A stretch of 64,000 nt of DNA from Nitratireductor soli (GTDB lineage: Bacteria > Pseudomonadota > Alphaproteobacteria > Rhizobiales > Rhizobiaceae). A model generated the notes under the pieces. It did not search any database, was not told the origin of the DNA, and saw only the letters and a program-made list of their open reading frames with translations. Positions 53,563 to 61,422 of this stretch are shown here, piece after piece. The stretch covers positions 62,001-126,000 of the forward strand of contig NZ_LFVY01000008.1 in the NCBI RefSeq assembly GCF_001050155.1. Direction: 5' to 3'. Each line of letters starts with the position of its first letter. Positions within the stretch are counted from its first letter, which is position 1. The position numbers and the translations under genes are program-made.

Positions 53563-54453
53563 ATGAACAAGCTGCCCCTCAAAACCCGTGTCCAAATCCT
53601 CAGCATGCTTTGCGAGGGATCGCCCATGCGGTCCATCTCCCGCGTTGCCGATGTTTCGATCAACACGGTTTCAAAGCTTCTGGTCGATGCCGGGACGTTC
53701 TGCGCTGCCTTGCACGACCGGGAAGTGCGGAACGTAAAGATGCAAAAGGTTCAGTGCGATGAGATTTGGAGCTTCACGGCAGCGAAGCAGAAGAACGTCG
53801 CGAACATGAAAAACGCCGTTGATGGCGCTGGCGACACATGGACATGGACCGCGCTCGATAGCGACAGCAAGCTTATAATTTCGTGGCTAGTCGGCAGGCG
53901 TGACGGCGAGTACGTGCTCGCCTTCATGGACGATGTCAAGGACCGCCTCGCAAACCGCGTCCAGCTCACCACGGACGGCCATAAGGCTTACCTGAATGCT
54001 GTCGAAGAAGCGTTTGGAGCTGATATCGACTATGCCATGCTGGTAAAGCTCTATGGTGAGCCGGAGGGCAAGAACGTCTCGTCAGAGTGCCGCTACAGCC
54101 CCGCCGTATGCACTGGCGCGAAGAAGACGCGCATTGAAGGCAACCCCGATCCTGCCTTTGTCAGCACGTCGCACGTCGAGTGGCAGAACCTCACCATGCG
54201 CTTGCAGATGCGCCGCTTCACCCGCCTGACAAATGCGTTCTCAAAGAAGTTCGACAACCACGTTCACATGGTCGCGCTCTACATCGTCTGGTACAACTTT
54301 GTCCGCGTTCACAAGACGCTGAAAATGTCGCCGGCAATGGCCGCTGGCGTTTCACAGACGCTCTGGTCCATGGACGATCTGGTCGCGATGATGGACGAAG
54401 TTGCACCCAAGCCCGGGCCGCGCAGGCCTTACAAAAAGCGTGGATCGCTGTAA
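53563..54453 (+). CDS. IS1-like DDE transposase (296 aa)
   Basis: N-terminal HTH (LCEGSPMRSISRVADVSINT) and a DDE catalytic core: Asp66 (QCDEIWSF), Asp138 (TTDGHKAY) and Glu206 (SHVEWQNLTMR). The C-terminal RRFTRLTNAFSKKFDNH and VRVHKTLKMSPAMAAG segments are typical of this transposase group. The frame is intact. The start at 53563 (MNKLPLKTRVQ) is the family start rather than an ATG 39 bases upstream inside the inverted repeat. Confidence 0.9.
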   Translation: MNKLPLKTRVQILSMLCEGSPMRSISRVADVSINTVSKLLVDAGTFCAALHDREVRNVKMQKVQCDEIWSFTAAKQKNVANMKNAVDGAGDTWTWTALDSDSKLIISWLVGRRDGEYVLAFMDDVKDRLANRVQLTTDGHKAYLNAVEEAFGADIDYAMLVKLYGEPEGKNVSSECRYSPAVCTGAKKTRIEGNPDPAFVSTSHVEWQNLTMRLQMRRFTRLTNAFSKKFDNHVHMVALYIVWYNFVRVHKTLKMSPAMAAGVSQTLWSMDDLVAMMDEVAPKPGPRRPYKKRGSL

Positions 54454-54458
54454 TCCCT

Positions 54459-54707
54459 CTATGCCGCCTCTAGCGCACCGCGAATGCGAAAGAATTGCGC
54501 AAGGCTCTTCGCGGCATCTTCGGATGCGAACTTGGCAAGCACCCTGCCGGGCGACCGTGGAGACCGATTGTCCACAGCCAGGAGATAGAGTCCATACCCG
54601 TCGAATTCCGGGTTATCCTGTCGCGCCAATTCAGCTTCGCGCTCGGTAATTTCACCGATACACAGGCTCTCTCGGTTGGATAGAGTAGCTACAGCTTGAA
54701 AGGTCAT
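54459..54707 (-). CDS. small hypothetical protein (82 aa)
   Basis: Begins MTFQAVATLSNRESLC with GGAG about 8 bases upstream. It contains an alpha-helical C-terminal half (FASEDAAKSLAQFFRIRG). No domain is recognised. It is convergent with the transposase (5-bp gap) and divergent from the 227-residue gene, within the mobile element. Confidence 0.6.
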   Translation of the reverse strand: MTFQAVATLSNRESLCIGEITEREAELARQDNPEFDGYGLYLLAVDNRSPRSPGRVLAKFASEDAAKSLAQFFRIRGALEAA

Positions 54708-54738
54708 GCTTCATCTCCCTGTTGGAGGGTTGTTTATT

Positions 54739-55422
54739 ATGGTTAACAAACCGACAATTTCTGTGAACAAGATGGCGGAATACATTGTCAGTCGGGGTGC
54801 CCGTCAGCGCAAGATTTTGCATGATCGCAAGTATCCTGACCCAGATTTTAACGCCGGCATTTACCACCGCGAAGTCAGCGAAGCTGTCTCTCGTTATATC
54901 ACCGATGGAGCGATTGATACGTCGCCGCTGGACACAATGCTTCACACGCTGGAGCAACAGACACCCGAAAAGATAGGGACCGCTCGTCGTGTCAACGCCA
55001 ATATCGATGCGCTGGAACGGTTCAACACGATGCTCGACGACATCGACCTGATGGGCGCTGAGGCGGTGCTTGGTGCGCATAACCCCGCCAAACTGACGTT
55101 TTTCAACGTCGAGGTTTCTGTGCGCCCAGAGATCGTGCTGCGCGCCACCGCAAAGGGTAAATCGTATGTTGGAGCGTGGAAGCTTCATTTTTCCAAGACG
55201 CATCCACATACAGAAGAATCCGCCGGATATGTGTCGGCGGCGGTTAATGAGTATTGCAGGCTGCATCTGGCCGGCCCCGACGACATCATCAATCCGGCGT
55301 TTTGCCAAGTGATCGACGTTGCATCCGGCACTGTGTTTCCGGGCGTGAAAGCGACCAAGCAGCGACTGAACGACATCGAGGCCGAATGCCAGAATATCGC
55401 GGCACTCTGGCCGAGCATCTGA
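54739..55422 (+). CDS. hypothetical passenger protein (227 aa)
   Basis: The ATG at 54739 follows GGAGGG at 9 bases; an in-frame ATG 33 bases upstream is less likely. The middle contains LTFFNVEVSVRPEIVLRAT and a GAWKLHFSK beta-rich segment that loosely recalls restriction-like nuclease cores, but no diagnostic motif can be proven. It ends 8 bases before the right terminal repeat. Function unknown. Confidence 0.7.
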   Translation: MVNKPTISVNKMAEYIVSRGARQRKILHDRKYPDPDFNAGIYHREVSEAVSRYITDGAIDTSPLDTMLHTLEQQTPEKIGTARRVNANIDALERFNTMLDDIDLMGAEAVLGAHNPAKLTFFNVEVSVRPEIVLRATAKGKSYVGAWKLHFSKTHPHTEESAGYVSAAVNEYCRLHLAGPDDIINPAFCQVIDVASGTVFPGVKATKQRLNDIEAECQNIAALWPSI

Positions 55423-55430
55423 ACGGCGGC

Positions 55431-55452
55431 AAATTTCAAACTGAGACACTAC
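55431..55452 (-). repeat. right terminal inverted repeat (22 bp)
   Basis: Exact reverse complement of 51643-51664, ending ...CTGAGACACTAC. It marks the right end of the element. Confidence 0.88.
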
Positions 55453-55521
55453 CGATTATCCACTCGGCCCCGGCACGTGTTCTCGGCATCAGGGCTGGCA
55501 GGATTATGGAAACTGTCATGA

Positions 55522-55887
55522 TCACCGAGGCAGAAGGCGCGTCAGTATCCCGCCCAGTTCCTTGTCGCTGAATGGCTTTTTCAACACGGGGCGGTCGCGA
55601 TACTCATCCCTCATGCTCTGGCCACTGTAGCCGGTCGAGAAGACGAACGGCACGTTGCGCGCCGCCAGCGCCGCGGCCACTGCATAGCTGTTGCTGCCGT
55701 TCAGGTTCATATCCAGCATGGCTATATCGAAACGCTGCGCATCGATCAGCGCAATGGCCTGATCCACCGTCGCTGTGGAGGCGACGGACTCGCAGCCAAG
55801 ATCGGCCAGCATGTCTTCGATCATGATGAGAATCAGCATTTCGTCCTCGACGACGAGGATCCGCTGGCCGGAAAGCAATTTATCCAT
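55522..55887 (-). CDS. single-domain response regulator, CheY-like (121 aa)
   Basis: A receiver domain only, with the acidic pocket in VVEDEM, phospho-acceptor Asp59 (MLDMNLNG), Ser in FVFSTGYSG and Lys104 in KKPF. The ATG at 55887 overlaps the kinase stop by 8 bases; a GTG three codons earlier is possible. With no output domain, it probably relays phosphate or acts by protein binding for the adjacent HWE kinase. Confidence 0.9.
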   Translation of the reverse strand: MDKLLSGQRILVVEDEMLILIMIEDMLADLGCESVASTATVDQAIALIDAQRFDIAMLDMNLNGSNSYAVAAALAARNVPFVFSTGYSGQSMRDEYRDRPVLKKPFSDKELGGILTRLLPR

Positions 55888-56935
55888 CGCAGGCACTGTC
55901 GGGTAGCGGAAAACTTACCGTACAGACGACGCCGTTCGCCCGATAATCCAGATCGACCGTGCCCTCCAGCTCATGAGCCAGGCCACGCTCGATCACCCGT
56001 GAGCCGAACCCTTTCCGGGACGGCGGCGTCACGGAGGGGCCTCCCTTCTCCCGCCAGCACAGCATAAGCCTGTTGCCTTCAGGGGACGGCTCGATGATCC
56101 ATGAGATCAGGACCGATCCGGCCTTGTTGGAGAACGCACCGTATTTCACGGCATTCGTGGCGAGTTCATGGAAAGCAATACCCAGTGCCAGGGCCACTTT
56201 CGGCGAGACGCGGATGTTCCTGCCCGAAATGACGAAGTGCTCCGCGCGCCCGTTTGCAATCCCGAATGGCTCCAGTGCGGTGTTGACCAGATCGAGCAAT
56301 CCCGCGCCCTCCCAATTCTCGCGCGTCAAGAGGTCGTGTGAATGGGAAAGTGCAAACAGTCGCGATTCGATGGACTCCCGGACCACCTCGAGATCCGTTG
56401 TATTGCGCAAAGCCTGCCAGACGATCGCCTGGACCGTGGCCAAAGTGTTCTTCACGCGATGGTTGAGTTCATCAATGAGCATCCTCGATTGTGCCTGTTC
56501 CTGCTTGTGATCGGTCAGGTCTACGAAGGATGCGAAATGCTGCACGAGATCACCGTTTTGGTCCTTGACCGGGCTGATGAGGATCGCAGACCAGAACTCG
56601 CTGCCGTCCTTGCGGCGGTAGACGATCTCCGACCCTCCCTTGGCGATGCCCAGGAAGGCGGCATCGATGCGCGCCAGCGCATCGGAATCACCGCCGCGGG
56701 CCATAAGGAAATTGAAGCTCTGGCCGAGCACCTCGTCCCGATCGTATCCGGTCAACTCAAGAAAGGCGTCGTTGGCGAAAATGATCGGATTGGCGGGTTC
56801 CTTCGCATCCGTGAACACCATCGCCATTCGTGTCGTCTCAGCCGCAACGACAAACGGTCCGAGTTCCTCGCGAAAGCTCTCCACGTCTGCTTCGGCAACC
56901 TTCTGGCTGCTGGATTTCTCAATTAATTCCGGCAT
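55880..56935 (-). CDS. LOV-like PAS / HWE-family histidine kinase (351 aa)
   Basis: The N-terminal PAS domain (about 30-150) is of LOV type (PIIFANDAFLELTGYDRDEV, then EFWSAILISPVKD). However, the flavin-adduct cysteine motif GRNCRFLQ reads GQSFNFLM, so photo-adduct formation is not expected. It is followed by an HWE/HisKA_2 kinase core: phospho-His in ELNHRVKNTLATVQ, N box HELATNAVKYGA and the WRE motif (CWREKGG). Cytoplasmic, with no membrane segments. Confidence 0.9.
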   Translation of the reverse strand: MPELIEKSSSQKVAEADVESFREELGPFVVAAETTRMAMVFTDAKEPANPIIFANDAFLELTGYDRDEVLGQSFNFLMARGGDSDALARIDAAFLGIAKGGSEIVYRRKDGSEFWSAILISPVKDQNGDLVQHFASFVDLTDHKQEQAQSRMLIDELNHRVKNTLATVQAIVWQALRNTTDLEVVRESIESRLFALSHSHDLLTRENWEGAGLLDLVNTALEPFGIANGRAEHFVISGRNIRVSPKVALALGIAFHELATNAVKYGAFSNKAGSVLISWIIEPSPEGNRLMLCWREKGGPSVTPPSRKGFGSRVIERGLAHELEGTVDLDYRANGVVCTVSFPLPDSACDG

Positions 56936-57302
56936 ACCCTGCCTTTGTTGAACTGTTCAAGACCGCAGACGTCAGCATCTTGCAGCCAATTGGACCGATT
57001 GGTGTCGAAAAAATGCAGTGAAAACAATCGAATGGGTATTTCCAGTGAGCCTGATGCTCACGAAAAACACCCGGTAAACCTTCCTGCCAACGCGGCGGCG
57101 CGCAGGGGCCGGCCCTCGATCATTCTGCAGTCAGGTGGAACCACTGCCGTCCGCGTAAACGCGGAAAAACAAAGAGATAGAGCGGTGCTTCGTCCGAATG
57201 CATGACCAAAGCAGGAGCACGGCCGCTCATCTCCTGGCGTCAGCGGAGGGCCGATACCCCAGTGTGTGTTGTCAAACCTGGCAAAACGTCGAAGGACGTT
57301 GC
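56936..57302. other. intergenic region upstream of the histidine kinase
   Basis: No convincing gene. It contains CAGTCAGGTGGAACCACTG near 57128, a degenerate copy of the GTCAGGTG palindrome, and CCGCGTAAACGCGG (57150-57163), a small hairpin followed by AAAAAC. The kinase promoter probably lies near 56940-57060. Confidence 0.4.
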
Positions 57303-57386
57303 TCAGTACCAGCGGCCGCGGCCATACCAGCCGCCGCCAAGCAGAATGACAATAAGAACGATGACAAGAAGCGTGGTGATATCCAT
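57303..57386 (-). CDS. 27-residue single-helix membrane peptide
   Basis: The peptide begins MDITTLLVIVLIVILL, a single hydrophobic helix, and ends GGGWYGRGRWY. An AGGAG site lies 7 bases before the ATG and the gene ends in TGA. It resembles the tiny hydrophobic proteins often found in Hyphomicrobiales intergenic regions. Its function is unknown, and it may be stress- or envelope-related. Confidence 0.65.
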   Translation of the reverse strand: MDITTLLVIVLIVILLGGGWYGRGRWY

Positions 57387-57734
57387 GGGATTCTCCTGGG
57401 AGCCGGCGTTACACCTTGCGCGGCCGCACTCCAACCTGATCAACGGTCGACGGCCTCTTTCGTTCCAGTCAAATCAACAATTGCTGCGTGCTGGATTTGC
57501 TTCGCAGGTCATTTGACCTTTCGCCGCACGCGCCCGTGCTCGATACGCGATTGGCCCGCTGCCGGGTTCGTGGACACGAAGATGAGATCGCGACCAGGGC
57601 ACCGGCAATGGGCCAATGCCGATGGAAGCTCCGAGCATTGACCCATGCGGAAAGCTGCGATCGGTTCGGCCTTCACCGTTCATTCGCGGAGGAACAGGGC
57701 TTGGTCATCGTCATTTGTTAGCGTGACGAGGCTG
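57387..57734. other. intergenic region between membrane peptide and aminotransferase genes
   Basis: I see no supported gene on either strand. The segment presumably holds the promoter of the 27-residue peptide (near 57400-57460) and the 3' end of the aminotransferase transcript. Confidence 0.35.
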
Positions 57735-59051
57735 TCACCAGCCGGCGAAACGCTCCAGCAGTTGCGGGCTGATCCTGCCGGCTTCCACATCGCCCAGCGC
57801 CTGGTCGAGGATGGCGATGCCGCGCATGGCCTCGTTTTCGCTCAGCGTGAGGGGCGGGGTGAACTCAAGCACGTTGGAATTGACGCCCACATAGTAGAGG
57901 ACGAGGCCGAGCTGGAAGGCACGGTAGACGGCCAGCGCGGTCTCGTCGCCTGCCGGTGCGCGGGTCGTGCGGTCGCTGACAAGCTCGACGCCGATGGCAA
58001 GGCCTTGACCGCGCACATTGCCGATGAGCGGGTGCTTGCGGGCGAGGTCGGACAGCGCGCCCAGCATGATGTCGCCGACCTTCGCCGCGTTGGCGACAAG
58101 GTTCTCGCGCTCGATGGTTTCGAGAACCGCAAGGCCCGCCGCCGCACAGACCGGGTTGCCGTGCAGGGTCTGGAAGGAGAAGGCGGAGGCGTGGTTCATG
58201 ATCGCCTCGGGGCCGACGGCCGCCGAGACAGGCAAACCGCCGCCAAGTCCCTTGCCGAACACGACGATGTCGGGCTCGATGCCGATATGCTCGAAGGCGT
58301 GAAGCCGCCCGGTACGCGCCAGGCCGACCTTTACCTCGTCGCAGACGAGAAGAATGCCGTGCCGGCGGCAGAGCGCTTCGATCTCCTTGAAGTAGCGCGG
58401 CGGCGGCACCAGAAGGCCGCCGTCCGACTGAATAGGCTCGATGAAGAAGGCGGCCACTTCCTCCGGCGGAACGGAGGTGGCGAAGCGTTCTTCGAGATCG
58501 GCAAGTGCCGCTTGCGCTGCGGCTTCCGGGCTGCCTGCCGCATAGGAGTCCGGATAGGCAACGAGGCTGAGGCCGGCGGCCTTGTCGATGCCACTCTGGG
58601 CGGGGTGGCCGGAGATGGCTACCGATCCCACCGTGCCGCCATGATAGGCGCCCTTGAAGGAGATGATGCGCTGCCGGCCTGTCGCCGCGATGACAGCGCG
58701 GGCGACCGTTTCGTTGGCATCGGAGCCGGAATGGCCGAACCAGACACGCCCGGCGGCGCGCTCCGGCACGATGGACAGGAGTTTTTCGGCGAGGCGAACG
58801 CAGGGCTCGTTGGCGGTCGAGAGGTAGCTCGCGCCCGCCTGATCGGTCAGCGCGCGATTGACGGCCTCGACGATGGCGGGATGCCCATGGCCAAGGCTCG
58901 CCGCGCCCCAGGATGCGGCGAAGTCCAGAAGCTCGCGCCCGTCGTCGCCGCGCAGCATCGCACCCTTGCCGCCGGTGACGGCCTGCGGAAAGAAGCGAAG
59001 ATGGGCGAGCGAGGAAACACTACGGCTTTCGCGGTCGTAGAGCCCGTTCAT
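57735..59051 (-). CDS. class III PLP-dependent aminotransferase (438 aa)
   Basis: Omega-amino-acid/4-aminobutyrate-type aminotransferase. It has FGHSGSDANETVARAV, the ISFKGAYHGGTVGS region, LLVCDEVKVGLARTG with the PLP-binding Asp, and Lys in VVFGKGLGGGLP as the Schiff base. The start at 59051 has AGGAGGAGAAGG just upstream. It lies downstream of the glutamine-synthetase-like gene in a minus-strand unit, suggesting catabolism of an amine or omega-amino acid. Confidence 0.9.
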   Translation of the reverse strand: MNGLYDRESRSVSSLAHLRFFPQAVTGGKGAMLRGDDGRELLDFAASWGAASLGHGHPAIVEAVNRALTDQAGASYLSTANEPCVRLAEKLLSIVPERAAGRVWFGHSGSDANETVARAVIAATGRQRIISFKGAYHGGTVGSVAISGHPAQSGIDKAAGLSLVAYPDSYAAGSPEAAAQAALADLEERFATSVPPEEVAAFFIEPIQSDGGLLVPPPRYFKEIEALCRRHGILLVCDEVKVGLARTGRLHAFEHIGIEPDIVVFGKGLGGGLPVSAAVGPEAIMNHASAFSFQTLHGNPVCAAAGLAVLETIERENLVANAAKVGDIMLGALSDLARKHPLIGNVRGQGLAIGVELVSDRTTRAPAGDETALAVYRAFQLGLVLYYVGVNSNVLEFTPPLTLSENEAMRGIAILDQALGDVEAGRISPQLLERFAGW

Positions 59052-59094
59052 TCCTTCTCCTCCTGTCTTCTTGTTTTTCCACATTGATGCGGCC

Positions 59095-59114
59095 GTCAGG
59101 CGGTTCCACCTGAC
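59095..59114. repeat. palindromic intergenic repeat (GTCAGG...CCTGAC)
   Basis: GTCAGGCGGTTCCACCTGAC is a near-perfect inverted repeat followed by TTGCAAAATGCTGTAGA. It lies between the glutamine-synthetase-like gene and the aminotransferase gene and shares its core with the copies at 5835 and 25188. Confidence 0.65.
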
Positions 59115-59147
59115 TTGCAAAATGCTGTAGACGGTCCGGCCGTCGCG

Positions 59148-60461
59148 TCAGTAGACCGTTTCATAGAGGGCACAGCGCTCGGTCTCGTTGAGCGCGGCCG
59201 TATGGGCGAGTTCGCCGCGCTTGTGCTTCACATAGGTTTCGACCGCCTCGTGACCGATCCACCGCGCGACGAGATCGTTGGCGCAGAGCCGGCCAAGGGC
59301 TTCTTCAAGCGATTGCGGCAGGCGCACGAAGCCGCGTTCGGCAAGGGCTGCCGGCGAAAGCTCGGAAAGGTCTTCCTCCGTGACCTCGGGCGCGGCGAGC
59401 CCTTCCTCGATGCCCTGTGCGCCGGCATGGACAAGCGCTGCCAGGACCAGATACGGGGAGGCTGTCGCATCAGCCGCGCGATACTCGAAATTATACTGCC
59501 TGGCGGCGCTATCGGCGCTGGCGCTCGTCACCGGGCAGATGCGCACGGCCGCCTCGCGGTCGTGGTAACCCAGATTGTTGAAGGCCGCGCTCCAGCGATG
59601 CGGCGTCAGGCGCATGTAGGAGATGGCGGACGGCGCGGTGAGCGCGACGATGCTGTCCATGTATTTCAGGATGCCGGCGATGAAGGAGGCGGTTTTCTTC
59701 GCCATGCCCCAAGGCGCATCGGGATCGTAGGTGGCGGGGGCACCGTTCTCGTCGACGAAGCTCATATGAACATGGACGCCATTGCCAACGCCGGCGGGAT
59801 CGCGGATCGGCACGAAGGTGACCGGCTGGCCCATGCGCTCGCCAACGAGGCGGGTGACGGCGCGCACCTTGACGGCGGTGTCTGCGGCGGTGACACCCAG
59901 ATCGGGACCGTTGGTCACTTCGAACTGGTCCGTGCCGTATTCCTTGAGGAAGGTGTCGGGTTTCACGCCGGCGATGTCCAGCGCGGCCATGACCGCCTCG
60001 CCGAACTGGCGGTGCTTGCCGAAACTTGCAAGGCCGAAGGCTTCGCCGGGGCCGGCGATCTTGTTGCGGGTCTGGAACTCGTGTTCGAAGGCGGCGACGA
60101 GGCGCAGACCGGCGACATCCTCAAGACGCTTCAGGGCCTGCTTCAGGATCGACCGCGTGCAGCAGCTCCAGGGGACGCCGTCGAGGCCGAGAATATCACC
60201 CAGCACGAAGCGCTCGACCGGCCCGCCATCTTCCAGATCGAGTGTCACGGCGGTGTCGGCATCCGGCACGAGAATGAGGTCGCCGAACGAACCGAAGGGG
60301 CTGTCGGCGATGGTGTCGAAGCAGGTGATCTGCACGTTGGTCGGCGTCCATCCGACGCCCTGGCGGAAGCGCTTTTCCATATCCTTGAGCGGAAACGCCT
60401 TGCCGCGCGTCACCCCGGAGAAGTCCGAAATGGCGGCAAACATCAAGGGGTTACTGATCAT
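59148..60461 (-). CDS. glutamine-synthetase-like ligase (437 aa)
   Basis: Type I glutamine-synthetase fold: an N-terminal beta-grasp-like region, then a catalytic domain with AAFEHEFQ, KEYGTDQFEVTNGP, GNGVHVHMSF and the late MRLTPHRWSAAFNNLG and NFEYRAADATASPY segments. In amine-catabolic operons such proteins are gamma-glutamyl-amine (PuuA-like) synthetases. The start at 60461 overlaps the RpiR stop by 11 bases and has GGAG 8 bases upstream; Met at 60476 is the alternative. Confidence 0.87.
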   Translation of the reverse strand: MISNPLMFAAISDFSGVTRGKAFPLKDMEKRFRQGVGWTPTNVQITCFDTIADSPFGSFGDLILVPDADTAVTLDLEDGGPVERFVLGDILGLDGVPWSCCTRSILKQALKRLEDVAGLRLVAAFEHEFQTRNKIAGPGEAFGLASFGKHRQFGEAVMAALDIAGVKPDTFLKEYGTDQFEVTNGPDLGVTAADTAVKVRAVTRLVGERMGQPVTFVPIRDPAGVGNGVHVHMSFVDENGAPATYDPDAPWGMAKKTASFIAGILKYMDSIVALTAPSAISYMRLTPHRWSAAFNNLGYHDREAAVRICPVTSASADSAARQYNFEYRAADATASPYLVLAALVHAGAQGIEEGLAAPEVTEEDLSELSPAALAERGFVRLPQSLEEALGRLCANDLVARWIGHEAVETYVKHKRGELAHTAALNETERCALYETVY

Positions 60462-61305
60462 CGTCGCGTGCTCCATGATCGAAGCGGAGCGAGTCCCAGG
60501 CTTCGATGCGTTTGCGGGTCTTGTCCCAGTTGGTCTCGGCAATACGCGTGAGCATCGCCTCCATCAGCACCATGGCGCCGGCATAGCTGTCCCAGACCGT
60601 GCCGCTTTCGATGGGTGTGGCGAAGACTTCATTGGCGTGGTTGGCTGTCGGCGACATCCACTTGTCGGTCAGGACGACAATCTGAAGACCGCTCTCTTCC
60701 TTCGCGCGCCGGGCAAGTTCTGAAAGATTGCGCTGGTAGCGGCGGAAATCCACCAGGAAAAGCACGTCCTTCGGGCGCATGCGCAGCAGGTATTCAGGCC
60801 AGATTTCAGGATCTGCCGGCAGATGGAAGACGCCGCTTCTGACTTGCCGGAGATGGCGCGACACATAAAGCGCGATGGCATCGCTGATGCGCCCGCCGAT
60901 GAGATAGACATTGCGCTTCTCGTCGCCGAGAAGGGCGCAGACGCGCTCGAACTGAGCGCTGGTCGTGGCCGACGCCGATGCGGAAATCAGGCTCACCGCG
61001 CGGCTGACGAAATCCTCCAGGAAATCGCCCTGGATCGTCCGGTCGCCCACATGCAGGTCGAGCGGCGAGCGGTTCGACTGCCTGATCTCCTCGATCAGGT
61101 GGCGCTGGAAATCCTGGTAGCCCTGAAAGCCCAGTTTCGTGACGAAACGCGAGATGGATGGCGGAGACGTGCTGGTCTTCTTCGCCAGGTCCTGGATCGT
61201 GTCGAGGCCCGCATATGGATAGTCGAGCAACAGTGCGGTGCACAGCTTCCGCTCCGTGGCGGTGAGCGCGCTCGACAGGTTTTCCAGCCGTTGTCTGACT
61301 TGCAT
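60451..61305 (-). CDS. RpiR-family transcriptional regulator (284 aa)
   Basis: An N-terminal RpiR HTH (DLAKKTSTSPPSISRFVTKLGFQGYQDFQRHL) and a C-terminal SIS domain (about 125-260) are seen; the latter usually binds phosphosugars but is often adapted to other ligands. The start at 61305 has GGAGGAG upstream. It is divergent from the fused transporter gene and overlaps the ligase gene, so it probably controls both directions. Confidence 0.9.
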   Translation of the reverse strand: MQVRQRLENLSSALTATERKLCTALLLDYPYAGLDTIQDLAKKTSTSPPSISRFVTKLGFQGYQDFQRHLIEEIRQSNRSPLDLHVGDRTIQGDFLEDFVSRAVSLISASASATTSAQFERVCALLGDEKRNVYLIGGRISDAIALYVSRHLRQVRSGVFHLPADPEIWPEYLLRMRPKDVLFLVDFRRYQRNLSELARRAKEESGLQIVVLTDKWMSPTANHANEVFATPIESGTVWDSYAGAMVLMEAMLTRIAETNWDKTRKRIEAWDSLRFDHGARDDDQ

Positions 61306-61336
61306 TGATCTCCTCCGAGGCGAAAAGACGATTTTG

Positions 61337-61390
61337 AAAATCATAAGTCAATATGAAAATTTCCTGTTGACTATGAAAAAATAATATCAA
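61337..61390. promoter_or_regulatory. AT-rich divergent promoter with repeated ATGAAAA boxes
   Basis: In the 117-bp gap between RpiR and the fused transporter gene, TTGAAAAT, ATGAAAAT and ATGAAAAA recur at about 18-20-base spacing (61334, 61353, 61373), including the palindrome GAAAATTTC (61355-61363). Candidate RpiR-binding region. Confidence 0.45.
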
Positions 61391-61422
61391 AGCTTAAGAG
61401 CACGGGAGCCAGAGGGGAGTTC

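Larger units (their letters stand above)
51643..55452. mobile_element. IS1-like transposable element with passenger genes (3810 bp)
   Basis: The ends are perfect 22-bp terminal inverted repeats (51643-51664 and 55431-55452; outer bases GTAGTGTCTCAGTTTGAA). Inside are a DDE transposase, two short genes at the left, a convergent AAA+ ATPase, and two genes at the right. G+C is visibly lower in the ATPase and the promoter zone than in the flanks. No obvious target-site duplication is seen beside the repeats (GGACGCCA on the left, CGATTATC on the right). Confidence 0.85.

Noticed and set aside
54739-55422. Cas4-like or restriction nuclease assignment for the 227-residue protein
   Set aside because: Only a loose E...E-x-K-like arrangement is visible; no cysteine cluster or firm PD-(D/E)XK motif.
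51635-55460. Target-site duplication flanking the mobile element
   Set aside because: The 8-9 bases outside the two terminal repeats (GGACGCCA and CGATTATC) do not match.
55880-56935. Blue-light LOV photoreceptor kinase
   Set aside because: The conserved adduct-forming Cys is replaced by Phe, so a classical LOV photocycle is not expected.
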